From Botryotinia globosa (lineage: Eukaryota > Ascomycota > Leotiomycetes > Helotiales > Sclerotiniaceae): 64,000 bases of DNA. The position numbers and the translations under genes are program-made. The notes below the pieces were generated by a model that saw only the letters and a list, made by a program, of their open reading frames with translations, was not told where the DNA came from and made no database searches. The stretch lies in NCBI GenBank assembly GCA_014898425.1, contig RCSZ01000011.1:618501-682500 (forward strand), read 5' to 3'. Below are positions 14,301-27,100 of the stretch, in pieces. Every line of letters begins with the position of its first letter. The stretch's first letter is position 1.

Positions 14301-16352
14301 TCTTAATTTTCTTCATAATATCTTCAACAAAATTTCTATTAATATATAATAAAAACAATTTTAAATAAAACTTTAATTTATATTAATTAATAAGCCTATA
14401 GAACTTTTTATTGTTTTTGATTTTGTTTATAATATTCTTTTAATATTTGTGTTTTATTTATTGAATAGTTTTATAAAAGATTCGAATTATTTAAAGAATA
14501 TTTCTATCTAAAATATTATATTTATAGAGATAATCCTAATATATCTCTTTACATTTAGGGGTTTATTATAATATAATTTTATTGTTTTCTTTATCAGATT
14601 TATTAATTATATAAATAATAGTATTTATTATTATAATAAATTAATTATATATACTTCAATTACTATTTTATTTGTAAAAGAAAAAGAATTAGAAAAATAA
14701 ATTATATTGATATATATTAAATCAAAGAGTTTTTCCAATTCTATTTCTAGGATTTTATAATAATATTATTTTAATAGGATTATGTTTTGTTTTAGAATAA
14801 TAATAATTTATATTTTATAATTTAAATTATTATATATATTTTCTTTAATAATAATATCAATAAAAAGAATATTCGAAAAAATAAGATTGATAATATAATC
14901 AATTTTATATATAGATTTATTAAGGATATTAATAAAATCTATATTATTATTGCTAGATTAATATATTAAATCCAAATCTCTATATCTAGATTACATCCCT
15001 AATTCAAATATATATTATCAAATATTAAAATTGTTTTTTATTAAATATTGAAATAATAAAACTAAATAGAATATATAGTTTATTATTTATTATTATTCAA
15101 TTAATAATATAAATTAAATATAATGTTTTTATTTATATTAATTTAAAAAACCTTTGTTATATATAGAATAATATTATTATATATATAAACTAGTATTTAT
15201 ATATATATATATATATATATTATAACCTAAAAACAATTTAATTCTTTAGAATTATCAAGATTTTAAAAATCTATTGGAATATAATAATTGTAATTCAAAT
15301 CGCTTTATATTTATATATTATTAATTATCTAAAGTTTCTGAATATAAATAATATCAATTCATTAGATATTAAAGATTACAAAAATTATTATATATATAGA
15401 AATATTTCTATCAATATTAGCCTAATAAATCTAAAGATTGTATTATTGAATCTATTAATTACAAATTTTATTATAAAACTCATCATATTATATTGATATT
15501 AATAGAATATATTTTCAAAATCAAATATATTAAGTTTATTAAAGTTTTATATATAATAAGAAGTATTTTTTTTTTGATATAACCTAGGAATTCTGATTCA
15601 AAGAAAGATTAATATTTAAATTATAATTATAAAAGTTTAAATTTAATCCTAAATTATGATTTGATTAACAATAGGAATAGATTCAATCTATTTATATTAA
15701 ATAATAATAATAATATATTTGTATTTGTTGATGGGCTTTGTAATTGTAGAAGTATTAGATATTTTTGCTTTAAAAACTTTGATAAATATATTGATTATTT
15801 TGTATTGAACCTTTTTTATTTTTCAAATAATTTTGAATTTATTTTTGATAAAAAAATATTATAATATCATTCTTATATTGAAAAATAATAAAGTATTTAT
15901 TATATTCAATCTCAAATAAATTATAATAATTGATATATTTGAATAATATTATATAATTAATATCTATTAATTTCTTATATATATTTATTCAATAATTATA
16001 ATAAATATAAAAAAGTAATTGAATATAATTAAAAAAAAACTTATCCTTAATAACCTAGATTATATTAAATTATAATATATTTCTTTTAATTAGTTTGAAA
16101 GAATTATTAATATTAACGAAAATTAAAAAATAGATTGTTTTAATAAATAAATTATTTCAATAATTTTGCTAGAATATCCATTGATTTTATAATTAAAGGA
16201 TTTGATAGTAATTGAATGCTTTTTTGTCTATATAAAAGTTTTACTAAAAATAAAGGTTTCATTTATTATAATTATTTTATTATTTAGATTTATAAAGAAA
16301 ATAGGGATTTTATAATTATATATTTATATTAAATTTCTAAAATAATACGAAT

Positions 16353-16357
16353 ATAGT
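16353..16357. repeat. 5-bp target duplication of the TRIM, left
   Basis: ATAGT lies immediately before the TRIM and again at 16911-16915. LINE copy C (~27135) keeps the uninterrupted site, GATATAGTATTTAATATTTG, which proves the insertion. Confidence 0.85.
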
Positions 16358-16910
16358 TGTCACGTGCATAGAATCAATTCACATGGAACCAATAGAAGTC
16401 ATAAGCTTTACCATTACACCATACACATAATCTAACCGAAAAACACAGTATCAGGGATTGAAGTCCTGATAATTTACTACTATATATATATCCTAATAGA
16501 GCTCCCCTTTTTCATTCTTTTCATTCCGAAAAGACTAATAATCATAAAAATATTTATTTATATAGTTAACTATATAATATATAATATATAATTATATTAA
16601 TCATATCCTCACTATTAATAATCAATTTATTAATAAATTCAGAATATCCAATCATTAAGCAATACATCCTTACTTCTGATCCACTTTTTATTAAGAAAAT
16701 CTATTCCCAATCAAGCAAGCCCAAATCAAAGATCCCAGAATAATATCCACTTATTAATCCCTAATATTTTTTCACATATATAGAACCAATTCATATAGAA
16801 CTAATAGAAATCATAAACTTTACCACTACACCACACACACAATCTGACCAAAAGACACAGTATCAGGGATTGAAGTCCTGACAGCTTACTACTATATATA
16901 TATCCTAACA
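16358..16910 (-). mobile_element. TRIM: small non-coding LTR retroelement nested in LINE B
   Basis: Two 141 bp direct repeats (16358-16498 and 16770-16910) flank a 271 bp internal region. Read on the minus strand, each LTR begins TGTTAGGATATATATATAG (TATTAGG after RIP in one copy) and ends GTGCACGTGACA, the TG...CA form of LTRs. A polypurine tract, GAAAAAGGGGAGCTC, directly precedes the 3' LTR (16499-16513). After the 5' LTR, AAATATTAGGGA can be read as an initiator-tRNA-Met primer site (TGGTATCAGAGC) after G-to-A and C-to-T change plus one mismatch. There is no coding capacity. ATAGT target duplications flank it. Confidence 0.85.
16370..16421 (-). promoter_or_regulatory. tRNA-like Pol III A and B boxes inside the TRIM LTR
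   Basis: On the minus strand TGGTGTAATGG (16411-16421) fits the A box TRGYNNARNGG. Thirty bases on, GAATTGATTCT (16370-16380) fits the B box GRTTCRANYCC with one mismatch plus C-to-T changes. The partner LTR has TGGTGTAGTGG (16823-16833) and the solo LTR has TGGCTTAGTGG (39683-39693). Spacing fits a tRNA-derived promoter. Activity is not shown, and no complete tRNA cloverleaf is present. Confidence 0.45.
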
Positions 16911-17838
16911 ATAGTATTTAATATTTATAATACTTTTTGTTAGTTATACTTGTTATAAAATAAATTACAAATATTATTAAATATAGAGGTAATAATTTAG
17001 TTTATAATTATAAATAAGATTATTAGAATATTAATTAAAAAGAAATCTTTGAAAATTTTTATAAATTATTATTGAAAAATAAAAATAAAGAATTAATCGA
17101 TTAGAATTAAGAATTTATATTTAATAAATAATTTTTGATTATAATATTAAATATAATTCAAAATAAAATTTCTTTTTGATATAAAATTATAAAAGGTTTT
17201 CTCGAGTTATATATTTTTAAATTTAAAGAATATGTTATTTTTAATGCTATTTATATTATTAAATTTAATTATTTTTATAAAGATCTTAAGATTAATAATA
17301 AATATAATATAAACAGAAAGTTAGATATAAATATCAAATTGTGTAAAAGAAATAATAATATTAATAAAAATAATAATGATTATAAAATTCATTATAAAAC
17401 TAATGAATTCCTTTACAAAAATTATACTAAATATATTTATATAGAATATTACAAAAGTATTAAGTAATATTATAAGATTTATAACAATTATATATTTACT
17501 TTTTTTATTATATTCAAAAATATCAAGCTATTTTTTGATAATATTTTAATTATGATAATTGATTTTGAAAAGGAAAAGTATTTAAGTATTTTTTTTTTTT
17601 TAATTATATAAGATTAATTGAAATTAAATAAAGATTACAGATTTATATAAATCTAAGGTTTAATAATTGTAAAAGATAATCTGAAATTATAAACTTATTG
17701 TCTAGTAATATTATTATAAAAACAATTGTTGAATTAGATAAAAAGATTTATAGAGGATATAAAGACTTAATCCTGTATAATAAAGTCGAAAATACAAAGA
17801 TATCTTGATTTTGGGATGTTGTGAAAGTATTTTCAATT

Positions 17839-17917
17839 GAAAATTCATATGACTCTTCAATAACGTTTTTAAAATTTATAAGTTAAATTATTTTCTAAAA
17901 AGTTAGAACAAATTAAT
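17839..17917. other. Remnant of the DNA that received LINE B
   Basis: A short AT-rich stretch lies between the right target duplication of LINE B and the TAG-like start of the H element. No family could be assigned. Confidence 0.3.
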
Positions 17918-18869
17918 ATATAGTAGTTGTAGTAAATTAATAATCGATTCAACCTATATAGCGATACCTAGGTATCAAGATTATATAATACACTTATGTC
18001 GGATTATAATTGAATAAATAAATAGAAAAAGAAAAAAATCTCGTTCCTTTCCGAACATTTCTAATAAAAAGTTTAAATAATCTTTTAAACAGTTTCTTTG
18101 AATTCTTCAGATTATTTTTAAAATTAATCTATTTTATTTAAAAAGGATTATTCATGTAGGTATCTTTTCATATATTTAGAAAAAACTTTTGGTTTTATTT
18201 TATTATAATAATCTCTTTTTTTATTTTTATTTTTCGAAATATTAAAAAAGTTACAATTAATTATAATATTATATTCCTCTCAAAATAGTATTCTAATTTT
18301 ATTATCTTTTCAATTGTTTTAAAGAATCATTATTTTATTATAATCTCCAGTTTATTATTCATAGAATTTATATTTCTTTTCTTTCATAATATATTAATCA
18401 TATATATTCTCTTTTTAATGCGTCTTATTCTTTATTTATTTTCGGTTTATCGATTTTATTTCATTAATAGAAGAATTGAATTTTATAACATAAGATAGTA
18501 TAATTATATGATTGGTTTTAATTTGTATTTGATATATTTAAATCTATTTCAATCGAATTGAAATAATACGTAGGTATAATAATAATAAATCATCTTTTTC
18601 AATCATAATTAATAGTATATTATCTATTACATAAAATAATAACTATTGAAATTAATATTTTATAATACTTATATATATTTTAATAACAAAGTGCCATATA
18701 TTTATATTAAAAATAATTTGAAAAGTTTCGCTTTTCTTTTCCTTTATATAGAATGACAATAGATATATTAATAAATATTAATATTCATATTAATATACTT
18801 TTTCAAATTTCATCCTAAAAAATAGAATCTTCTAAAAACTTTTCATTTTTATATTCTTATATTTAAATA
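17918..18869 (-). mobile_element. H-family repeat, copy 1, left part
   Basis: It begins with TAGTAGTTGTAGTAAAT and continues AATCGATTCAACCTATATAG, matching 59242 onward (copy 2). The match runs through CTCTTTTTTTATTT and ATAGTATATTATCTATTACATAAAAT-like segments. It is interrupted at 18870 by a TIR transposon and resumes at 20648. The TAG-type end resembles the tail of the LINE-A family, so strand is set with that end as 3'. No coding region is evident. Confidence 0.6.
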
Positions 18870-20645
18870 ACGTAGTTTAATACCGAATGGCTTATATTAT
18901 TAAGTAGCCCATTTTCATTTCAATTTATATTTTTCTTTTTCAATATATATTTTATTAATAATTTATAATAAGTTTTAATAATTAAGAAGTTTGTATATTC
19001 TTTATCATCGAATTTATTTATAAAGATAAAAAACTAATTATTTGAAAAGTTGTTATGATTTATAATATATTTTATATCATTTTTTGATATAGGATAAAAG
19101 GTTTATTTTTTTGTATAAAAGTTTGAATCAATGTTTATAAGGTCATAAAATTAAAAGAAAAAATAATTATTTAATATATATTTGATATAAATTTAAAAGG
19201 ATTTCTATCTAAATTAAAGAATGTAGAAGATATAATAAATTATATTTTTAAACTAAAGGGTATAAAATATATTAGAAAGTTTTAGATGTAATAATTTGTA
19301 AAATATTGAATTGAATTGAAAATATGTTTTAATTGTATTTATAATTTTTAAAGAGCCTTTTGTAAAGATTTTGAATTTATTAAAAAATTATTTCAATTAA
19401 TTATAAATATATAAGCGGAATATAGTATTTCGAATAAAGAGTTCTATAATTTTAATAAAATAGGTTTTATTATAGGGATTATATATATAATAATTATTAT
19501 TATTATTAATATTGAAAGATATAATAAAAATAAACTAATAAGATTAAATGATTGAGAATGGATTATAGTAATAATATATAAAAATGAAAAGGATAATATT
19601 ATTATTTTATTTTAAATAGTTCGAAAATAGAATTATCTTTTTAATTGATATATTAAAATGAATTTTTTAAAAAAATAAGTTATTAAACTTATATTTAATA
19701 AATAAACAAACAATGAGATAGATTCAAGATAATTGAAATATTTTAATAAATATATTAAGAATCAAAAGACAGGTAAATATTGAACATTGATATTAAATAG
19801 ATATAAAAGTTAAAAATCAATATTATTTTAGAATTATTGTAAAAGAAAGAATATTAAATATATATTTTTGTTATTGTTATATCTAAGTTATTTAATTTAA
19901 TTATTTGATATTGATTATTTTAATAATCTGAAATGTATATATAATAGTTAAATTAATAAATTAATTAAGCTATAAACTAATTGTATTTCAAAGATTAATT
20001 TTTTATAAATTTTAAAGTTATATATAAAAAATTAATTTTTTTAGCATATAAAAACAAAGTTTTCAAAAATAGGGTTAGTTTTATTTAAATTTGAAAATTC
20101 TATTTTTGAAATTAGATATTCAATTTTCTCAATTTAATTAACATTAGATTAATAAATCGTTTAAAACTTTTGTAATTTAATTAAAATTCTTCTTCAATCA
20201 ATATTAATCAAATTTTAATTAAAGATATGAAGAGATTAGTTCATAAAAAAATATTTTGAAATATAAAGATCTACATATTTCCAATAGTAAATAAAGTATT
20301 AAATAAATATTAATATACATAAGAAATCTAATCATATTAAACAAAATTTATCAAATAGAAGATTTCTATTATATTATTTTAATAAAAAATTGATGTTCAG
20401 ATTTAATATGATAAAAAAAGGAATTCAAATAAAAAAATATCTTTTAATTAATATTGTAATAAATATAAAGAGATAGAATATAATATAAGGATTTATTAAA
20501 ATAATATAATAGATTCTAGATTATTAGATGCTTAATTGTTTCAATCAATTGATTCAATTGTTATTGAATAATATAAATTTGAAAGTATAAACTGAGGTGA
20601 AAGTTAGCCATTTGGTGATATGGACGATTCGGTGTTAAATTACGT
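18870..20645. mobile_element. Fot1/pogo-like TIR DNA transposon, RIP-inactivated
   Basis: Terminal inverted repeats of ~35 bp are visible: left ACGTAGTTTAATACCGAAT, right (reverse complement) ACGTAATTTAACACCGAAT, with further agreement inward (ATATTATTAA against ATATCACCAA). TA dinucleotides at 18868-18869 and 20646-20647 form the target duplication. Length 1776 bp and TIR/TA structure fit fungal Fot1/pogo Tc1-mariner elements. The transposase frame is destroyed and the DDE residues could not be located. The element splits H copy 1; copy 2 (59242-60508) lacks it. Confidence 0.8.
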
Positions 20646-20647
20646 TA

Positions 20648-20847
20648 CCTTTTTTATATAATTGAAATTCCTTCATAAGATCTTCAAATATTAAACAGTC
20701 TAGATTATTGTAGAAATTTATAATTTAATCTTTTTTTTATTAATCATATTCACTATATTATATTTATTATTGAAATTTTTAATGTTAACAATTCTAATAT
20801 AAATACATTTAATCTCTTTTTTAAATAGCAATAATAATATTCCCTTA
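20648..20847 (-). mobile_element. H-family repeat, copy 1, right part
   Basis: This is the continuation after the TIR transposon. It matches ~60205-60375 of copy 2 (TCTTCAAATATTAAACAGTCTAG against CTCCAAATATTAAAAGATTTAG). It stops at ~20847, where F copy 2 starts. Confidence 0.6.
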
Positions 20848-21187
20848 ATCCCTAACATATAGGATTTAAAACATGGTTTATAACTGGAAGCTGATTGGTC
20901 AAGAAAAAGTACGAATATTCTATATAGTGAATATCAAAGATTAAAAAATAGATTAGATATTATTAATAAATATAGTAATTATAAATAATATATGAAATAT
21001 AATTAATTAATATTTTTATATTCTTTAAATTAATAGTTTTTAAATAATATTAGTTTTATATTAAGAAAAAGAGTTGTTATTAATATATCAATTATCTAAT
21101 TAATTTTGTAATAAAAAATTCGAATTTTTTTTGGGAATAAATGTTTCTAATTGATTTAAAGGTTCAGGATTTGTAATAAGAGAGATA
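20848..21187 (+). mobile_element. F-family repeat, copy 2, left part
   Basis: It begins ATCCCTAACATATAGGATT and GGTTTATAACTGGAAGCTGATTGG, nearly identical to copy 3 at 55986. It is cut at 21187 by LINE C. The last 13 bases, AATAAGAGAGATA, are the target duplication repeated at 28109-28121. Confidence 0.75.
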
Positions 21188-24100
21188 GTAGTAGTAGTAG
21201 TAGTAGTATTTATTAATATTCATTGAGCTGATTTAGAGTCAACCCTAGGAATCTCTTAAGAGATATAGGGATATATTAAGCTATAGATTTATTTAATATT
21301 TTAGAAAGCAATTTGTATATATAAAGATTAGAATTTATTTAAATAATTCCTTTTCTATTAGTTGAAATGGGGTTAATAGTATTTCAGGATTCTAAAAAGC
21401 TAAATATAGTTTTTTAGAAATAAACAAATATAATATTATAAAGGTGTATATTTATAAAATATATTAATATTAAGAGGAATTCCTATTATATCTTTTAATT
21501 GTTATTTAAATTAGATAAGAAAAGAATAGGATTTAATTGAAAAAAAAAGAAAAAGAAGAAGAGAAAGAAAAATGATTGAATATTCTTAATAAAAGCAGAT
21601 ATTGATATAAAATTAGATAATTTCGAAAAATTCAATCAATATTAGTAATTGTGATATTAAAAATGAAAAGTAATTAAAGCTTTTTATTGTTAATAAAAAT
21701 AGAAATAAAAGTAATTATTTAAATTATTTTCTGAATTAAATTAGTGATTTATAGTATAATATTAAATATTTAGAAATCTTTTAATAATTGTAGAAGTATT
21801 TTAAGTTAGTATTTTAATACTAGAACTTTCTATAATATTATATAAAATCTCTATATTCTATATATATAGTTAGAACATAGTATAATATTTTTTTGAATAG
21901 ATTCAATTTTGAAGGAAGTTTAACTATATAAACAAGGTTTTATTTATTATAAATATCTAAAAGAATAAATTATTATTTCTTTTACTAGCCGTTGGGGAAA
22001 AAGAATTTTTCAGATCGTGAATTCGTAAAAGCTTTTTCTCTTATTTCTTTAATTTTTATGGGGGCTAATCCCTAAACCCCCGATCCTCGTTATATTCAAG
22101 GTTTAATTATAAATAATAATGATTTAGTTATATAAGGGATTGCAATTATTCTTCAATAATATTAGAGGTCTAGAAGCCCCTAAACCTTTTGCTTTTTGAG
22201 AAAGTATTATATAATTATAATTATAATTATAAAAATCTAAAAAAGAAATTTTATTGAAAGCTTATAAGTGAAATCGATTTATCTTTTTTTATTTAGATTT
22301 TTTAATTTTATTCAGATTTTTTAATCTTATTCAGATTTTAGTGGGTCATTTTATATCAGATCATTAATTATATCATTGAATTACGAAAGTTATAGTATTA
22401 AAATAATTTTTATTAATATTAGATCAATTATGTTTAATATAAATCTCTTTTAATTGATTATATAAGCTCTAATTATATTTATATTATTTCAACTTCAATC
22501 TTTTATAAAAACCTTAGTTTTAAAGCTAGCAATATAAAAAATATATTATTTGAAAGCCTTTAATCTTTTATATATGATTACCATTTTTTTTTCTTTTTTT
22601 TCAATTCATATTAGCTTAAATAAATTGATTCAAAAGATTCTATTATTAATTCAGTTACAATATTGGTTGGAAAAATTATATTAGCTGGAAAAATTAAGCT
22701 CTAATCAATAGAAAGTTTCGCACATTACTTATAACCAATCAGAGGGAACCTTATGTGTACCAATTGACAAATTTGTCATAGTTATAGAGATATATGATTA
22801 CATAATACATGAGTACAAAAAAACTTGACTTGCTTCTTACAAATCCATTAGAATTACTCTATTCAATTATAGAGCTTTTTAATAATAATCCTTACCTTAT
22901 TAATAATAGATATTGAAGTAAATTCTAAATCCCAAATAGGTTTATAAATCTTAAGATTAACAAGTTTGTTTATAATCTTATTCCTCTCAATATCTATATA
23001 TTTAGAGGATTAGTGAACCTTGATATCGAAAATCTATATAGTATTTTAACAAATATAGAAAGCTTATTGAAAGGAATCGAATATATTATTATATAAATAC
23101 TAAATTATTAAAATACTATTAATACAAAGCTATAAATACTATCTATTAAATAAAGGAATCCTTAAAATATATTTGAGACTTATATAAATTCCAATTACTT
23201 TTAAATCGAAAAAATATAAGGCATTATTAATTGAGTTTAAATTAAGTATAATTTACTTTCTATTTTGATATATTATATATCTATATTCAATATATCTCTT
23301 TTTATTAATAATTTATTTGAAACTATTTAAAAAGATTAAAATCTTATTAAAAGAAAAAGAAAATTATTACTTTTTGAAGTTAATAATTATTATTTTTTTA
23401 TTAATACCTTTTATTAAATCTATTTAAAATTTTAGAAAGAAATATAAAGATTGTAATATAAAATATGTAATATTAAAAAGAATTATTTCTAAATATCAAA
23501 TTTTAATTTTAGATTTTTATTATTAATTAATATTTTTATTTTTGATAATAAATAGGGGTAAAATTTGATAAATTATAGAATAGAAAATTTGTATTAATTA
23601 AATATATATAATAAAACAAAACTTGATTTTATTCAATATTATATTAATAAATAGAATATTTGTATCTTTAAAAGGAATAATTATTAAAATGATTTTCCAA
23701 ATAAGAAATATATTTTTAAATATTAAAATGAATATTTGTTTTAATAAATTAATAAATTAATTTATTTAAAAGGAGATAGTAAAATTGTAAATAATATATT
23801 AAATACAAAGTAATTTTGTTTTATTATCAAATTTTATTTCGATTTTATATATAAAAAAAAGAATAATATAAGTAATAATAGTTTTATATAAAATTAAAAT
23901 TAAAGAGTTATTGATTGTTTTTATAAGATTATAGATATAATATATTACTATTCAATCTTTAATAGTTTTCATAATTATATTTTTTTAAAAAAAGTTTTCT
24001 ATTAAACTAAATTCTAAGTTATTTTAAAACAAATTATACTTTATTTATAATTATAATAATCAATATAATAATAAACTCTTTATTAATAATATTAAAAGAA

Positions 24101-27100
24101 ATATAATTCCTTTTCTTTTGAATAAAATAAATTATTTTAAGTTTCTTAAAAATAAAAGCAATCTTATTATTATTATTTTATTTAAGAATTTTCTTTATAT
24201 TATTTATTAAAACAAAAATATTAAAATTTAGGAATTAGGAAATTTAATAAAAATAGAGATTATTGATATATTTAAAATATAGTTTTATATTTTATAATAT
24301 AAGTTTAGCTAGATATAATATATATAGAATTAGAAAACAAAAGAAGCTTTAAAGTATTCTATATATAACTCTATAATTAAATATAATTGAATTCTTTAAG
24401 CAAACTCAAATATATTAATTAATAAAAAAGGATTTGATTAATTTTAAAAGAGTTAAAGACTAATCTTATTTAATTATTCTTTTTAACAATCTCTATTTTA
24501 AAAATATATTGAAAACGTTTTAGATATTTATAATAATTATAATAACTTTCAATCCTTAAAAAAAGCAATCTTTATATTATATATAAAATAGATAATTAGA
24601 TTTATAATAATTCTTTTAAAAAAAGCTTCTCTATATTATAAGCTAAAATTACTATTAATTAATACAATCTATACCAAATAATAAATTACAATTCTCTTCA
24701 AATCTTTTAAAATATAAAAAATAAATATAATTAATTATTAAAAACAAATAAAAAATCTATCTTTCTTATTAACCTTAAATAATATAATTATTTCAACAAG
24801 TTTTTAAACTTATAAAATAAAATTGAATATTAAATATTAATTATAAAGTTTGTATTAAACATTATTGATTATTAATTAATAGATTTTAAATATTTGTATT
24901 ATAATATAATCAATATCTAATAAAATATTAGACATTTTAATAATATTATATTTGATCTTTTTTATTGAAATAGATTGAAATTATTTTAAAATGCTTGATT
25001 TATTTCAATTTTCAAGGGAATTGTATTCAAAATTATTAGAGATATTAAAACAATTAAAGACCTTTTTATATAAAACTTTAATCTTTTTTATAATATTTTT
25101 AATAAGGTTTTGATTAATATATAAAAAAACGATTTCAAATTAAATCTAAGTTTGTATTAATCAATAATTTTATAAAACTTTTTATTGTTTTTGATTCTAT
25201 TTATAATATTCTTTTAATATTTGTATTTTATTTGTTAAATTACTTTATAAAAAATTTGAATTGTTTAAAGGATATTCTTATCTAAAATATTACATTTATA
25301 AAAATAATTTCAATATACCTTTTTATATTTGGAAATCCATTATAATATAGTTTTATTATCTTTTCTATTAAACTTATCAATTATATAAATAATAATATTT
25401 ATTATTATTATAAAATCAGTTATATATATTTTGATTGTTATTTTATTTATATAAAAAAGAAACTAGAAAAATAAATTATATCGATATATATTAAATCAAA
25501 GAGTTTTTTCATTTCTATTTTTAGAATTCTATAATGATATTATTTCAATAAGGTTATACTTTATTTTAAAATAATAATAATTTATATCTTATAATCTAAG
25601 TTATTATATATATCTTTTTTAATAATAATCTCAATAAAGGAGATATTTGAAAAAATAAAATCAATAATATAACCAGCTTTATATATAGGGTTATTAAAAA
25701 TATTAATAAAATCTATATTATTATTATTCAATTAATATATTAAATTCAAATTCTTATATCTGAATTATATCTTTGATTCGAATATATAATATTAAATATT
25801 AAAATCGCTTTTTATGAAATATTGAAATAATAAAATTAGATAAAATATATAATCAATTATTTTATTATTACCTAACTAATAATACAAATTGAATATAATA
25901 TTTCTATTTATATCAATTCAAAAAAGATTTTTATTATATATAGAATGATATTATTATATATATAAACCAATATCTTTATATATATATATTATAACTCAAA
26001 ATTAATCTAGCTTTTTAGGATTTTTGAAATCCCAAAAGTTTATTGAAATATAATAATTATAATTCAAATGGTTTATATCTATATATTAATAATTGTTTAG
26101 AATTCCTAAATATAAATAATATTGATTTATTAAATATTAAAAATTATAAGGATTATTATAAATATAGAAATATTTTTATTAATATTAGTTTAATAGATTT
26201 AGAAATTATATTATTGAATCTATTGATTATGAATTCTATTATAAAATTTATTATATTATATTGATATTAATAGAATATATTTTCAAAATCAAATATATTA
26301 AATTTGTTGAGATTTTATATATAACAAAAGGTATTTTTATTTTTTCCTTTATTTATTTTCGAATATAACCTAAGAGTTTTTATTTAAAAGAAAATAGATA
26401 TTTAGATTATAATTATAAAAACTTATATCTAATCTTAAACTAGAATTTAATTAATAATAGAAATAAATTTAATTTATTTATATTAAACAATGATAATATT
26501 ATACTTATATTTATTAATAGACTTTGCAATTATAACTATAGAAATATCAAATATCTTTATTTCAGAAATTTCAATAAATATATTAATCATTTTATACTAA
26601 ACCTTTTTTATCTTTTAAATAATCTTGAATTTGTTTTTAATAGAGAATATTATAATATCATTTTTGTATTAAAAAATAACAAAATATTTATTATATTCAA
26701 TCTCAAATAAATTATAATAATTGATATATTTAAATAATATTATATAATTAGTATTTATTAATTCCTTATATATATTTATCTAATAATTATAATAAATACA
26801 AAAAGAAAATCAATTATATCTAAAAAAGAAATAATATCCTCAATAATCTAAATTGTATTAAACTATAATATACTTCTTTTCAATTAACCTAAAAAAACTA
26901 CTAATATTAAAAAGAATAAAGAAATAGATTATCTTAATAAATAAAATAATCTAAATGATTTTATTAAAGTATTTATTAATTCTATAATTCAAGGATTTGA
27001 TAGTAATTAAATATTTCTTTATTTGTATAAAGATTTTATTAAAAATAAGAATTTTGTTTATTATAACTACTTTATTATTTAGATTTATAAAGAAAATAGG

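Larger units (their letters stand above)
11326..17824 (-). mobile_element. LINE-A family, copy B, with nested TRIM
   Basis: This copy is inverted relative to copy A. It starts with TAG repeats (11326-~11347), continues with the ATCCATCGAGCCAGCTTAAG segment and ends at ...TTTTGGGATGTTGTG, a few bases short of copies A, C and D. That small truncation fits the 5' side of a non-LTR element. Length is 6499 bp, or 5941 bp after removing the 553 bp TRIM at 16358-16910 and its 5 bp duplication. Stops occur throughout. The 204 bp frame at 15661-15864 (plus) is one of the longer surviving open stretches and has a counterpart in copy C at ~26450. Confidence 0.75.

Noticed and set aside
21989..22846. Helitron identity for the G element
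   Set aside because: The inverted end reads ...ACGGCTAG next to an A/T target, as in Helitrons, but there is no TC start or terminal hairpin, and a 5-bp duplication seems likelier.
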